Source: Xylogone sp. PMI_703 | Lineage: Eukaryota; Ascomycota; Leotiomycetes | Length of the DNA stretch: 64,000 nucleotides | NCBI GenBank assembly: GCA_021399445.1 | Contig: JAJTUQ010000002.1 | Location: forward strand, 6,324,001 to 6,388,000 | Direction: 5' to 3' | Shown: one piece after another, positions 44,899 through 57,500 of the stretch | Position numbering within the stretch: the stretch's first letter is position 1 | Layout of the letters: every line of letters starts with the position of its first letter | Notes under the pieces: generated by a model | What the model saw: the letters and a program-made list of their open reading frames with translations, nothing else | The model's database searches: none | Told to the model about the DNA's origin: nothing | Position numbers and translations under genes: made by a program

Positions 44899-46682
44899 AT
44901 GCCACTGATACTTCCCAAGGGAATCGTGGTCAATAACTCCCCACAAATCGAGACCAGCATTGAACAGATTGATCAGGAACCATTAGAACTCAAGGATATC
45001 GCCAAGTTCTGGAAAGGTAGCTTTTATACACATACACACACATATACACACATGCACACATCTAGAAAAAAAAGAGCAAAACCTCTTGAAACGCTTCACG
45101 GTAAATCGATGAGCTGACACTTGTTTCTTTTTTTACATAGTCTACACGACCACGCAGCGAAGACTACTAGATCCAACGGCAGAGCGCTTAGAGAACTATT
45201 GGTGGCGGATATGGGGCAGTGAAAAGAAGACTCTGCAGGCAGCGACGGTTGCGAAGCTGTTTGCTCACATATCCAATGGCGAGACAATCGTGCCATTACG
45301 AGGTCCTCCAAATCGTGATGAAAGTGGCCCATTTCTGGTATGCTCCATCTGCTCACGTTGAGTCCGAGAGAAATAACTATTGCTAAAACTTGGACCAGAC
45401 GAAAGACTCTCGTAATGGGCCGGGAGCCTCGAGCTCGACTATATTACAACAGCCCTCGCCAACTCGACGGAGCACTGCATCATCTTCTGTGGCTTCCAAA
45501 GGTACTACCGCACCTCCCCATCCTATATTGAAGAAATCCAGGGGCCCTTCTTCTAGTGGTCCAAGACCAACGGCTAGGTTTATATCACCACATGAATCGC
45601 AGGATGAGCCCGAGCCAGAGCAGGAGCCGGAACCCAATTCACCTCCGAGTCCAGGCCCCAATGTCATGGCAAGGCCTCCTTCACCTCCTGTCTTAGCTTC
45701 TGAAAAGAAGCGCCTCCCTACGAAACCAGTGGGCAAAAAGAAAGGTCAAGTATTTGTCGCATCTGCTGCAGCGTCTAAAAAAAGGCCTGTACTTATGCGG
45801 CGTCAAGGTTCCCAGAATTCCCATTCGTCTACCGACAGCGCAACGAAACCCCCCGAAACGGCGCAGGTGGACGCGAACCCTTCCCAAGCAGCATGCAGTC
45901 CACCTAATACCACAGAACCTGCTGTGGCAGTACGAGGAAAGCAGGCACCTTCCCGGGTTCAAGAGGCTCCGAAAATCTCCAGACGATCGAGTGGGACGGT
46001 TCCTTCAGCGAAGAAACACAGCACTGGAACCAATGCCGTCACTAAGCGGCATCCACAGGCTGGAAATGCCCAAGGATCACGGTTGGCAGAGCAGGAGAGT
46101 TGGGTAGAGGTATCCCATGAGAGCCAACTGACGGAGCATCAGTCTGAACAATCAACCACTACCTCAGAGCATAACAACAACAGCTCCAATGTGAAGAGAC
46201 CTCAGCAAAACGAAGGCCCTCAGTCACAACGCACAGTTTCACAGGAGGCTCCAAGGCCCAACAATGTAGCAAAGGAGGATATAAAGGAAGACAAATTACC
46301 GCCGTCCAGCACCTCGCATAGACTAGCTGTGCGGCATCCTCACCGACAAATGTCCGATGGAGATCGCATCCAGAGCGGGGCCTCCAAGCGCCCCTCCATC
46401 CGCGAAACCAGGAGTGCGAGTACTCTAACACCTGCACCAAGAGAGTCGAGCAGAGAAGCAACTGTCACCTCGAAGAAGGGAAAGGAGAAAGAGGTAGAGC
46501 AGCCTCGGCAGGCTGAGATGTTTGCCAAGAGACCTGTACCACCTGTCGCCGATAAAGCCACTCCCAAGCCGACATTTTCTGGTCCTCTAACTAAAAGCAA
46601 GAGTCAGCTCACGTTACTCTTGGAAGAGGATAGGGCAAAAAGTGGGAAACAAGAGTCTAGTTCCAGGAGGCATAAGAGGTGA
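44899..46682 (+). CDS. DUF1752 protein (AreA-like N-terminal domain, no GATA finger)
   Basis: Conserved fungal protein with a DUF1752 domain, also found at the N-terminus of nitrogen regulators such as AreA. No GATA zinc finger is present, so it is not AreA itself. Exons 44899-45016, 45141-45337 and 45399-46682 give 532 residues. The domain is at about residues 25-75, with LELKDIAKFWKVYTTTQRR and RLENYWWRIWGS. The remaining ~430 residues are disordered, rich in Ser/Pro/Lys/Gln. Recognisable short blocks include PPHPILKKSRGPSSSGPRPT, the acidic DEPEPEQEPEP and, near the end, SKSQLTLLLEEDRAK. A role in nutrient signalling or phosphatase regulation is possible but inferred. The long upstream region, TATA-like run and uORF suggest regulated expression. 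Confidence 0.8.
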
Positions 46683-46946
46683 CACGTGTGATATTGGAAG
46701 CGGGGTGACCAATCCCAGCTTACTGTTATCTTGACTCGCCTTCGTCAAATTCTGAATTTCGAACAAGAAAATTTCGGTATTACCATCGAAGGGGTTGTGT
46801 CGCTGCAAGATTAATCTAAACGCTGGAACATCAAACAAGTATGATGGGCAGCAGACGGCGTTGCGTTGTGATATAGTAATTGGCATATAGGGGGAAACGG
46901 CGCGTCGGTATAGCATGGCATGGCATTTGAATGGCGTGGTACGGAT

Positions 46947-46969
46947 TGGTATGGTATGGTATGGTATGG
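46947..46969. repeat. Tandem GGTAT pentanucleotide repeat
   Basis: Four perfect TATGG/GGTAT units just before an A-run, with decayed GGCAT copies from about 46907. It lies in the 3' region of the DUF1752 gene. Confidence 0.7.
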
Positions 46970-47260
46970 CAAAAAAAAAATTCAAGAGAGAAAAGGTTAT
47001 ATAACGTATTACACCCCTTATTTGAGCTTTTATGTTTATGTTTTAAAGAAATACTCCCTTTGTCATGGCATCGCGTTTTTTGTAGCTTATATCTTTTTGA
47101 ATTGGGAGGTATTCTGCGTTTGTTTCTGATACGACGAGGAGAAGTTTAATCTATGGTGGACGCTGATACCTTATTACCTGATTCTATTTACTTTTGTAAG
47201 CTACAGAGCGGTTTTACGTTACGTTACAGGGAGATTTAATTATCTCTGATAGATCTGTCT

Positions 47261-47290
47261 CTCGTCTCATATCTCATATCTCATACCTCA
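47261..47290. repeat. Tandem TCTCATA(TC) repeat
   Basis: Three to four imperfect copies of TCTCATA in a row. Similar short repeats (TTACG at about 47212, ATACG at 47662-47685) lie nearby. Confidence 0.6.
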
Positions 47291-50200
47291 GGGCAGCACA
47301 GTCTGGCTGCTCTGGCTTTGTTGGATACAGTAGGCGATGATGATAGCTGAAATATACGTTTTTACTATGAGCTCTGAACTGGTACGGTACTCCTCATGGT
47401 GTACCATTGGACCCAGGGGTATCCGTAACCGTGAGTCTAACAAGGATATGTAAATGTATAATGATGGTTTTACTTGTAGGGAGAATACGATTTTACTGTT
47501 AAGAGACTCGCAGAAGAGAGTTGGCATATATTTACAAAGACGGTGCGTCATAGAAAGCAGTATATTACACGGCACGGCACAGTACATAGTCTTATAGTCT
47601 CATGTTTGTAGACAAAGCTACTACTGTGTAATCAGATCATTCCAATAACCTACACTAATTACAATACGATACGATACAATACAGGATGACAAAGGTTATC
47701 TCACCCATACGTAAATCACCAACCAGCTAAGAGCTTCCTTCTTGGGTTCTAACCTAATCTCGAATATTAAAGGGAAATCATCTCTCTTTCTAAGAGGTAG
47801 TACTGATCATGGGATTGAACTCATGTGATGCTGCACAAAAGAACTACACTACGTTACATGGTTCTACATCAAAGATTCTTTTCCCAGGGCTACTAGGGGT
47901 GATATTGTATAGATATTGGACCTTTTTTGGCGGGGACTAAGTCGAAGTAGAACCCCCAATTCATTAAATAGGCTAGTGTTGATTTCCTATTTTGATTTTC
48001 TTTTTTTCTTTGTGCTGGAGAAAATTATCGTATGGAGTGGCTGTTTTTGGGTTATAATGAATGAATGGCATGGTTGATCAATACTTAATCGTATGGACAA
48101 TTCGGTACTGTATGGTCCTGTCAGAGTTTGAAGCCTCGTGGACGGTATTACATGTAATTACCTTGTTTGATATCGAAGTCACATGTGAGAGAGAGAGGTA
48201 CACCTAAAAGGGGCTATGGGGTTGATCTACGGTGTGATTTTCAAATTTGGGGGAATTAGACCCATTAGTTGGAATTCACATGTGATTGGTATTTCCTTGT
48301 GTTAACTACTAATTACTTCAGAGCAGTATATCTTCGGAATTCTAACTACGATCGGAATTAAGAACTCGGAATTCAATTTCCTGATGACTTCCATATCAAT
48401 AATGGCTTGATTGTTTCTTTTTCTTCACAGCTGTACGTGATGTTTTGCGAGGGCGGCTCGGCGGATTGTTGATTGCTCGCTAGGGTAAGCTCAGGTAGGA
48501 AATCTATCACATTTCGTCGACGAGATCGAGCGTGAATGTGATAGGAATGACTGCAGTAGTTTTTTCAATGTTTCACATGTCTTCTGAAACATAAAATCCT
48601 TCTCTCCTCCACTATCGCCGACAGCTAACTCCTACCGTCCTAGCATGGCCTCGCAACTGTCTATCTGCTGAATCATGAGCCTCGTGACATGCTACCCAAT
48701 GTCGGTTTACCTTCTTGATATCAGCTAGTAGCGCAAGGGCATCACGTTCGCGTCAATAGATCACTGAAACATAAAATTGCTACCCCAATCAAAGAAACGA
48801 AAGTGGTGATTGCGACCTGTCATATCCAATAGTGCTGCAAATCCCGCCGATCTCGTTTTCTTTTCTATATGTTTCAGAAAGGCCTGTTCTTGGGTGGTGC
48901 TGCTTTTCGGCGCTGTTGCTGCTTGTAGCAGAATGCAAAGGCGCTGGGATCGGGGACTAGGTGTTGTTCCTTTGAGGGAAGCGTTTGAAGGCCAAAATAT
49001 GACACAGTCAGTACACAATATATGAGCCCCACCGTGATAGTGCCCGTATTTCTTTTTTTTGCTATGCTGTGGTGGCGAGCATGTTGGTTTCTCCGATGGA
49101 AGTACACGTGTAGCTGCTGTTATTGGGTTGCTATATTTGAGGTACGGATGTACCTTTTGAATTGCCTATTTGGGGTTCATTTGGGACCCTATTGATGACT
49201 TATTAACAGCCTATAGATGACCTATTGACTGGGTTGATAGACACCCGTGCTCGCCATGGTGATACGAAGTACCTCCAGGACCCTTCACCTGCCGTGCCCG
49301 TTGAGGCGTTACGGGGTGGGATCTGGAGATCAGAATCACACCTCGGGGAAAAAAGGAAAGCTGCGCGGCAACGATACCCATATCGTAATGCCATAAGCAA
49401 TATGGCGTGGTCACGGCAGGTTAGGGTCTTGGAGGCAGCGACTTTGAAGCAGCAGAAACCAAATGGAGAAAAGCTGTTGTTTTGTGCTGGAAATGAGGCT
49501 GCGATGGGGTCTTCATTGGGTGTCAGTGGTGTCCGTACGCTCGAGCCTCCCCAGAATAGCACAAAAAGCAAAGGTCAAACCAGAAGGCCAAGATCCGATG
49601 GATTTTGTAACGTTAACTTTCTCTGGAGGTGGTCTAATAATTATTAATTACCCAATTAAAATTGTGAAGTAAGCATGTAGTGAGACGAGCCAGGCGTTGG
49701 AAGGCGTACGTGTAGATGTATACAGTAAAAGTGCAATGTGCCCTGGCTCGCCTGGGTACTGTGTAACGCCTCGCAGGACCAGCTCCGGCACATCAGTGGT
49801 GCCTTGATGCTGTTTTGTGTGACGCGTAGAGCACTACTACCGTAACTACTTGGTGCTGTACTACTGCACTGCACTGCGCTGCACTGTACGATCCAGCTGG
49901 TTGATGATTTGCCTCCGCATCTCAACGCAGCTTGCGCAGCGGCTCCATGCAAATCCAGGCCCTCTCGCATTGCCGTCCGCCACCACAGCAAGCTGCCGTA
50001 TCCAGATCGGAGAACTGCAGCTTGCAGCTTGCAGGTGGTAGCAGCAAGCAGTCGTCATCGAATTTTTTTGGAGGCCATTGGTACTCAGTAGTCACCTGTG
50101 TGTGTGGTCTGGATGCTTGTGTCCGTGTGTGATCCAGATGCCTGTCTGTACCGTACAGATGGCAGTCACAGCATCTACAGTGCGGATGCACAGCGCGGTA

Positions 50201-50942
50201 TTACCGTACCACAGTATTACTGTGCCTGCGGTATTATCTGATCCTGACCCGCCTGTCAGTTATATGCCGGCCGTTGATATGATCTTTCCTGGTATATATC
50301 ACCAGTATTAAGTATTATACCTCGGCCTCGAGGGTTCGACAGGGCGAAGCTCCATCCCTTCGTTCTCTGTCCTCTGCAAGGCGTGGCAGCATCAATCACC
50401 CAAATAGGGACAGGCAAACCACCAGAAGCACAGACCGAGGCGGCGACAGTAACAAGACACCATACCGTAGGATTCGGGGAAAAGCACGCCTCTCTCGAAA
50501 GCACATGGCTGAGGTCGCAGTGCCGTGGATCGCCGTCAGCAAATAATCTCGAGAGGAACAAAAATGGCAATAATAAGCAAATGAGAAGAAGCGCGGACAC
50601 AGGAAACCTGTCACAAAAAGAGACGGGGGCTACGGTATGATTTTGGGTCGTGTTTTCCTTTTTGGCCCACGGGCATCGAGGCTTAGTGCCGCGCCGAGGG
50701 GCTGGAAGCGATGCCCGGAAGCGACCCGATTCACGCCTGGCGCCCCCGGCCACAGGGCAGCGCCAAAGCCTATCGCCACGCCCCAACAGCTCCTTCAAGC
50801 CCCCCTGAGATACCTGAGAGACACCAGCGAAGAAGGTCTGAATGTGTCAGCCTGAGGGCCTCAGGAAGCCGCCAGGGGGAGGTGGGCGCACAGTGGTTAA
50901 TTTACTCCGGCCAGTGGGTTGCGTTGCAGCTATGCGCAGTAA

Positions 50943-50964
50943 TACAGTACTGTACAGTACTGTA
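50943..50964. repeat. 22-nt perfect palindrome of CAGTACTG units
   Basis: Two CAGTACTG units joined by TA and flanked by TA on each side. Every base pairs with its mirror. It is in gene-free DNA about 1.5 kb upstream of the GTPase. Confidence 0.8.
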
Positions 50965-51475
50965 GTAAGAATGTGCAGCAGTCATACTGCACGTTGCGGT
51001 CCAGCACCGCAATAACATCTCCGGGCTGCCAAGTGTTGAAGCTCCCTCGCTCCCAGGCATCCCCGATATCCCAGACATCCCAGACATCTGCTTGCGATCC
51101 TGCCGCTGGGAACGGACTGATGATTGCTGCGGCACTGCCCGCGATTGGGCTGCGCGCAATGCAATTGGGGCATCTGCTGGGCGATGATTGCGGCGTACGC
51201 TCTTCACGACTCTTGTGCTGCACACAGGAGCGTGGAGCAGCAACAGCGGCGACGACGGGGGCCACCGTGGGCTGGGACCACAGGATCCATTCCAGACAGA
51301 AGGACCACCCGCCAGAACTGCCATTCGCCCTTGCCATTGGGGAGCATCCCGACGGCACTTGGGGGGTTCGCAGCTAGTTCAGTAGTAATTAGCTAGCTAC
51401 GGTACTGCTGCAGTAGTGAGGGAGCCGCTGCTCTGCGTTTGTTGCTGCATTCCAGACGTCGCTTGTGGTGGCTCT

Positions 51476-51512
51476 TGCTGTTGCTGTTGCTGTTGCTTCT
51501 GCCGCCGCCGGT
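51476..51512. repeat. (TTGCTG)n microsatellite
   Basis: Four TTGCTG-like units followed by TTCTGCCGCCGCCG; trinucleotide-type low complexity in a presumed leader. Confidence 0.6.
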
Positions 51513-52237
51513 GTGCTTTGGTGCGGGTTGCTGGTGCTCTCTCGCGCTCTTTCCTTACCGTTGTCACTTCTGCCAATCTTAAAACTTAATTCCCCCCGCC
51601 CTCGGCCTCCTGAATTGGAACCAAAACAAAACACAGGGCAAGAGAAAAAGTCCAAACCTTTTCAATTCGCCCCTCCTTCCTGCAAGCAATGCGATTCCGT
51701 GGCTGAGAAAGACTGACGGTCTTGGGAGAAAAGCAACACAGAAGAGCTCGAAGGCGTGGAAAACCCAAGGGAACGGTTTCAATTATTACCAGTACGCACA
51801 TCCTCTCGCGGCGCGCACAATTCTCTCGAACGGGTTGTCTCCTGGGTCTGGTCTGGTCTCCCAAATTTCGAATTTCCCCGACGGAGAATAAAATTTCGAA
51901 ACGTGCTTGCCCTCTTGCTGCTCATCTGTCCCATGGCCTCCTCCTTCCTCCCTGAACCCCGTCTCCCTTAAAAAAAGAAGGACTGGAAAAGAAACTCGGC
52001 CAGGAAGGAAAAGGAAAAAGCACGAGACATCGTTGCGCACCGGCTCACTCAGATTCGCCGCCTGTCGTAGCAAAGGAAACACCGGGCACCCCATCTCCAA
52101 ATATCTCCAAGCTCTCTCTCGCGCGCGTGCGCTCGCTCTGCGCTCTCCATTTCTCCCTCCGTTTCTACCTTTACTTGCCCGAAACTGACCAGTTTCGATC
52201 CATTGGCACTTCCCCGGAAAACTGTCTCGACTCTTAT

Positions 52238-52279
52238 ATGACCTCGTGCAACTCCCGGATTTCGCCCCAGGAACCATAG
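52238..52279 (+). other. Candidate upstream ORF of the Rsr1-like gene (13 codons plus stop)
   Basis: ATG ACC TCG ... CCA TAG ends 195 nt before the GTPase ATG, in the leader-like C/T-rich stretch. Whether it is in the mature leader depends on the unknown transcription start and any leader introns. Confidence 0.3.
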
Positions 52280-52474
52280 AGCTATACGACCCCATTTCGG
52301 CTCTTCGCTCGAATCGGTCGCCCCCTCCACCCTTCCGAGTTTCCTTAGTGAGGTACCAGTCGGTCGTGGGGCTCGCGAGTCAGCGACTTGACGTCCCTGA
52401 GATAACACCAAACACAAACCGGTTCAGCAAGCAGCAACAACAGCAGTAGCAGCAGTTAGTAGCAAACATCAGCC

Positions 52475-53655
52475 ATGGCGTCGAGAGGCTCACAAAGGTG
52501 TGCAATTACCCTCACAGTACATATCCATTGAGAGATAGGGTCATAGAAATGCTAATCAAACATACAGAGAATATCACATCGTCGTGATGGGTGCAGGTAC
52601 GTGGCTGCACAAGCCTAGCCCCCTTCTGGCCCCCGTCTACTGCTCGTACTTTAAAAACTCACCATCTTGCAATTTTTAGGTGGAGTTGGCAAGAGTTGCC
52701 TGACAGGTAAGGCAATGCAACTTAACCCCTCTCTGGAGTTGGAAGACCCTCAGCTCACGAGTACCCACAGCACAATTCGTTCAAAATATTTGGATCGAGA
52801 GTTATGATCCTACTATAGAAGATTCATACAGAAAGCAGATTCAAGTAGATGTATGTCTTTGCCATCAATCGCATTGTTCACATTTTTAGATTGGTCATGG
52901 AGTTAACATCTTTAAACAGGGACGACAATGTATGTTAGAGATGTAAGTATAGGTATTGCTAGACAATGCTATGGTACGAATTCTAAACCTCTTCATAGTT
53001 TAGATACTGCGGGAACAGAACAGTTCAGTATGTTGCCTCCTCCAATCTTCTACGTAATGAGTCATATGCTAACCTCGTGAAAAGCGGCGATGAGGTATGA
53101 GCTCTCCGAAGATCGATGAGATCTAAAAGTATCTGGATAGTACCACTTACTAAATTATGACTATAGAGAACTATATATGAAAACCGGCCAGGGATTTCTT
53201 CTCGTCTTCTCCATCACCAGCCAGAGCAGCCTCATGGAATTAACGGAGCTCAGAGAGCAAATCATACGCATCAAGGACGATGAGAACGTCCCTATAGTTA
53301 TTGTGGGGAATAAATCAGACCTCGAGGAGGATCGAGTCGTTTCTAGAGCCAAAGCCTTTGCAGTATCGCAGAGCTGGGGCAACGCACCATACTACGAGAC
53401 ATCTGCCAGACGCCGTGGTAAGTACACTCTTTCTTAGAAGAGAAATTATATAGCAGGGAGTCTAGAAGAGAAATACTAATTCTATTCAAAGCAAACGTCG
53501 ACGAGGTTTTCATAGATCTCTGCAGGCAAATCATCCGCAAAGATGCCGAGAGGCCACCTAGTATCGAGGAGGAAATATTACCAGGCCGCAAGGAACGAAA
53601 ACCTACCAAGCATCACAAAAAGCGTCGCAGGGAAAACCGGTGTACAATATTGTGA
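52475..53655 (+). CDS. rsr1: Rap/Rsr1-type small GTPase (Krev-1/Bud1)
   Basis: Polarity GTPase of the Ras superfamily, membrane-anchored by prenylation. Nine exons, 52475-52497, 52568-52596, 52680-52706, 52771-52850, 52920-52942, 52999-53027, 53085-53094 (10 nt), 53167-53417 and 53492-53655, sum to 636 nt and 211 residues. G1 is [11 protein letters not shown], effector [14 protein letters not shown]3 [14 protein letters not shown]4 GNKSDLEED and G5 ETSARRR. Thr follows DTAG where Ras has Gln, the Rap/Rsr1 hallmark. The tail is polybasic ([11 protein letters not shown]) and ends CTIL, a CaaX box that favours geranylgeranylation. Compared with the Neurospora homologue I remember, the hypervariable tail is short. 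ATG choice is secure because [14 protein letters not shown] is family-like. Confidence 0.93.
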
Positions 53656-54584
53656 TTGTGATTCCGATTATCGAACTTGAGAACAGCGTGTTTTACCACA
53701 TACTTTGGGCCGAAAGGGGGATCCAAAAAAAAGTTTATGAGCATTGTTTTAGAGATTTGCGGGATGTGAGAAAAAAAAGGATGACTTCTCCACATTCTAG
53801 TTACTCTTTTACGCACCCGAGACGAGACGAAAGCTTTCCAGCATCAATTTTTCTTTATTATATATATGGAATCCGCCGAGAGCGAATTCTCACTATTTAA
53901 GAAAACAGCCATTAAGCTGGTTGTTACTTGAAGGGAGCAGTATCGAAGATCTTAACAAAGGGTATTTTAGGATCTCATGCGGGCTTCCATCACACACACA
54001 CATCTAGACGAACTATTTTTGTTGGTAAAATTTAATGAACTATGGACCATTAAAAAAAGGAGCAGAGGTCACATTATGTATGTACATATCAAATCACTAC
54101 GACTGGGGTCATGGGAGAAAAAAAGGATCATATAACCATCCCCCTCCAGTTATAAGGTATTATTAATAGATTATGCATTTCAGTGATCTTCATACTAGCT
54201 AGATTATTTTTTTGGTTCCTATTCAATACTGGTTCAGTGACGACACAAAACTTGTAGACACGCATACTAGAGTAACGCTTTAAAAAGTGACGTGGGGGTT
54301 AAATTTTTGAACAAATGAGAGACAATTTTAATAAAAAGCTATAAAGAATAAATAACCAAAAATCTTGAAACATTTCAATCTGCGAAACTCATGGGAACAG
54401 GATGTAAGGGGGTATCAGTCTAGCTATTAGATTATGTTTGTGGGGGGTATGTTGATGTTTTTGCAAGGGGGAAAGTAGGTTGTAACCCAAAATATATATC
54501 CCGTAATAATGTCCAAAAAATAGCATAATAAATCCACCAAAAAAGGAAATGTTTCAACAAAGGAAATAAGTAGTTTGTCTTTCT
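53656..54584. other. Convergent 3' region
   Basis: 929 bp, very AT-rich, with a short (CA)n at about 53990 and several A-runs. Presumably the 3' UTRs of the GTPase and the giant gene. Confidence 0.45.
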
Positions 54585-57500
54585 TTATTGGCCAAAGTTG
54601 GCTCCGTAGATGTTATCATCCACCGTGCTTTCGTCATCATCGTAGAATCCAGCATCGCTGAAATTCTCTGCTCGCGCATCCGTGTCATAGTTGCTCCTCC
54701 GCATCATGGGTGGTGTTGATGGCGGCCCGCGCCTTGGACTGCTGCGGATGGGCATTTTCTCCTGTCGTCTTGAGCTTAGGACCGGTGCTCGGGGGGTCTG
54801 CTGCTGGGGAGTAAACCGCTGTCCGGTATTGCCAAACGCTGTCGGTTGTGTGGAAGGCGGAGTTTGGCGAACTGATGATGCTGGCGGGGTAAGAAGGCCG
54901 GATAAGAAGCTTTGTCCTGCAGGGCCTGCCTTCGATGGCGTTGCACCGTTACTAGTTGGCTCTGAGACGCTGGGCTCTCGGGACTTTCTCCAACTGCCCC
55001 AGGCCGCAGCGAGTGGCCCAACAGCTTGAGCAACCCTAGGGGTTGCCGCTTCTCTTAGACTGGCCGCAATATTGGGGAGACTGAGAGCAGAGCCACCATT
55101 CATGGCCCTCTCACGCTCCTGTTCCTCCATTTGGAGGTTCGCCTTTAGCCGTATGGCTGCATCCTTGATGGCGTTTGGATCATACTGGTCAGTGGACAGG
55201 ACATCGATAATGTCCTGCAAGTCACTCTTGCGAACGGCTAGGAGCTCACGTAGCCACATGATCTCATCATCACGCTTAGAAACCTTGTTAGGGGCATCAA
55301 GATCCACGTTTGCGAGCTGCTGCTCAAGTTTCTCAATTGTCTGCTCGCGGTCTTGGAGTTGGTCTTGGAGGACCATGATAGATTCCCGTAGAGCCTGGGG
55401 AGATATCTTTTCTGGAACATCGTGACTGAACGACTTGTAGGGTGCCTCATAATGGGAGGAAGATGCACTCATAGATCTTGCCGCTTTAGCAGCTGCATTA
55501 GCGGCAGACTGTGCAATCTGGATCTTCTCTTCAAGATGGGAAACCTTGTCCTGAAGATGTTCAGTCTTAGAGGTGGAGAGGCTGAGCCGTTCAAGCAGAT
55601 GCTGTTCAGATCGCTGTGCATCCTCAATGGCATTGCTGAGCTGGCGTTCATGCTGTGTTTGCAGATCTTCAATTCGGTCCGCATGTTTACGCTTCAGTTC
55701 CTCTACAAGCATGCGTTTTGAGGCATTGGCTTCTTCCAAAAGCATATCGTGCTTTTCCCTTGCTGTATCAGAATCCAGCCTGATCTGGTCTATCTCTGCA
55801 CGCAGTCGAGAAATTTGGGTTTCCATATCTTCTCGAGCGGCATTCGATTCACTCAGGGCTGATTCCATTTCCGCTTGCATATATTGTTTTGTACGCTGGA
55901 CTTCCCTTGCACCGGATTCGCGTGCCTCTTCGAAATCCCGCTTGTATCGCTGGGCATCCTTTTGTGCTTGGTGAAGATCGGCCTTCATCTCAGTAATGAC
56001 CGCTTCCAGTCTCTTGCATTCGCTGATGGCACGCATACCTTCCTTCTCGCCACCTTCCAGTCTCTCAATCTCTCGTTCGAGTCGTTCTCTGGTACGGGCT
56101 TCCGCTTGTAACCTGGCGTCGAGGACCTCCTGTCGGGCAATTAATTCTTGCTCCTTCTTGGCGCGTTGGGCGTTCTCCTGGGAAATTTCGCGGGCAGCTC
56201 TGGCCATATCCTCCTGCAAATCGTTAAATTTCCCTCTCATGCCTTCGCGGACTCGGATACTTTCCTCCATCTGAAGTCTTAGATTCTCGAACGCCCGACG
56301 CAACTGTTTATTGGTCTCATTGGCTTGTTCCGCATCATCAATATGTCTCTTGGCTTTCTCTGATGCTTTCTCGGCTTCCATCTGCCATTGTTGGACTTCC
56401 TTTCTGGCCTCCCGTAGTTCGTTCTCGGAAAGGGTAAGTCTATTGGATAGCTCTGATTGGGTCTTCTGTGCGTTATCCTGGACGGCCTCCAGCATGGTGA
56501 TCCGCATCATGGCCTTGGTCCGCGATTCCTCAGCGCTTCTTACCTTCTGGTCTCTCTCCTCAACAATCTGCTTGATCTTGTTATCCCTCTCGTCAACAGT
56601 CTCGCGTAATCGGACCTCTTCTTCTGAAGATATACGGAGTAGTCGTTGCACTTCAGCAAGGCGGTCTTCGGCGGCCCTTCTGTTCTGGATCTCTTGTTCT
56701 GATTTTGAATCCACCAGTCGCAGTTTCTCTTCAAGCTCAGCGATCCTGGCCGTCGCTACTGCTTCTCTTGCGATAGCTGCTTCATCAACAGTGGGTCCCG
56801 ATGGTGCTGGCATACGTTTCTCGACTGCCTCTTCAACCACGTTTCGGAGATCTTCCCCACGGAAATCGAGCCGCATTGATTGACCAAATTGCTCCTTCAT
56901 ATCTTCTAGAGCCTTGATAATATCGGCAGATGGCGCCGGGACGCTCGGGGTTTGATTTACAGCAGCCGCTGCCGATTGCTGTGCGGCAAGAGCTTCTGTA
57001 ACGATAATCCTAATCTTCTCGAGTCTCCTATCCCTCCTTGGGCTGAGAGACCTTCGTGGAAGTTCATCATCGTCTTCGTCATCGGCATCACTCTCTGCTA
57101 ACTCTGCAGACATGCTGCGCCTCTCCCGTCGACTAGAAGAGGCTCCTGCTGAGAGCATCTCCAAAGATGATTGAATGGTCTCCAGCGTCTTTTCCAATGG
57201 ATCCAACCTCTCGGATAGCAGACCGCCAACAAGATCGTTGACATGGTTATCGAAGAAACGAGATCGCGACCCGAGTTTAGCCTCATCTGTTGCACTAATA
57301 ACATCGTCCCATTCACTAGCCGGTAAGCTGTCTCCGCGATTAAGACGGCGAACAGGTGATTCTGATTTGAATGGAATGCCTGGTCCCGTAAATGGATCAT
57401 CCTGCGGCTGAGTGAACAATTGTTGAGGTGCAGCACCTCCGTATCTTCGTGGACTTGGGCTTGGGGCATCGCCACGCATGGCATTTTGCGGTTGTAGACG

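Larger units (their letters stand above)
46683..52474. other. 5.8-kb gene-free region upstream of the Rsr1-like GTPase
   Basis: The largest gap in the window. No open frame shows family features. It holds decayed short tandem repeats (46947-46969, 47261-47290, 47662-47685), an ACTGC-type run at 49861-49890 and a 22-nt perfect palindrome at 50943-50964. A TTGCTG-type microsatellite lies at 51476-51512, followed by a C/T-rich leader-like stretch from 51540 to 52440 with a 14-codon upstream frame at 52238-52279. An undetected non-coding RNA is possible. Confidence 0.5.

Noticed and set aside
44899..46682. AreA-type GATA transcription factor
   Set aside because: Only the DUF1752-like N-terminal block is present; no Cys-x2-Cys-x17-Cys-x2-Cys zinc finger occurs in the 532 residues.
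40912..52474. Transposon or retroelement remnants in the long gaps
   Set aside because: I found no reverse transcriptase, integrase or transposase-like frames, no long terminal repeats and no long inverted repeats; only short motifs and microsatellites.
52475..53655. Canonical Ras rather than Rap/Rsr1
   Set aside because: The residue after DTAG is Thr, not Gln, and the TSARRR and polybasic CTIL tail fit Rap/Rsr1.
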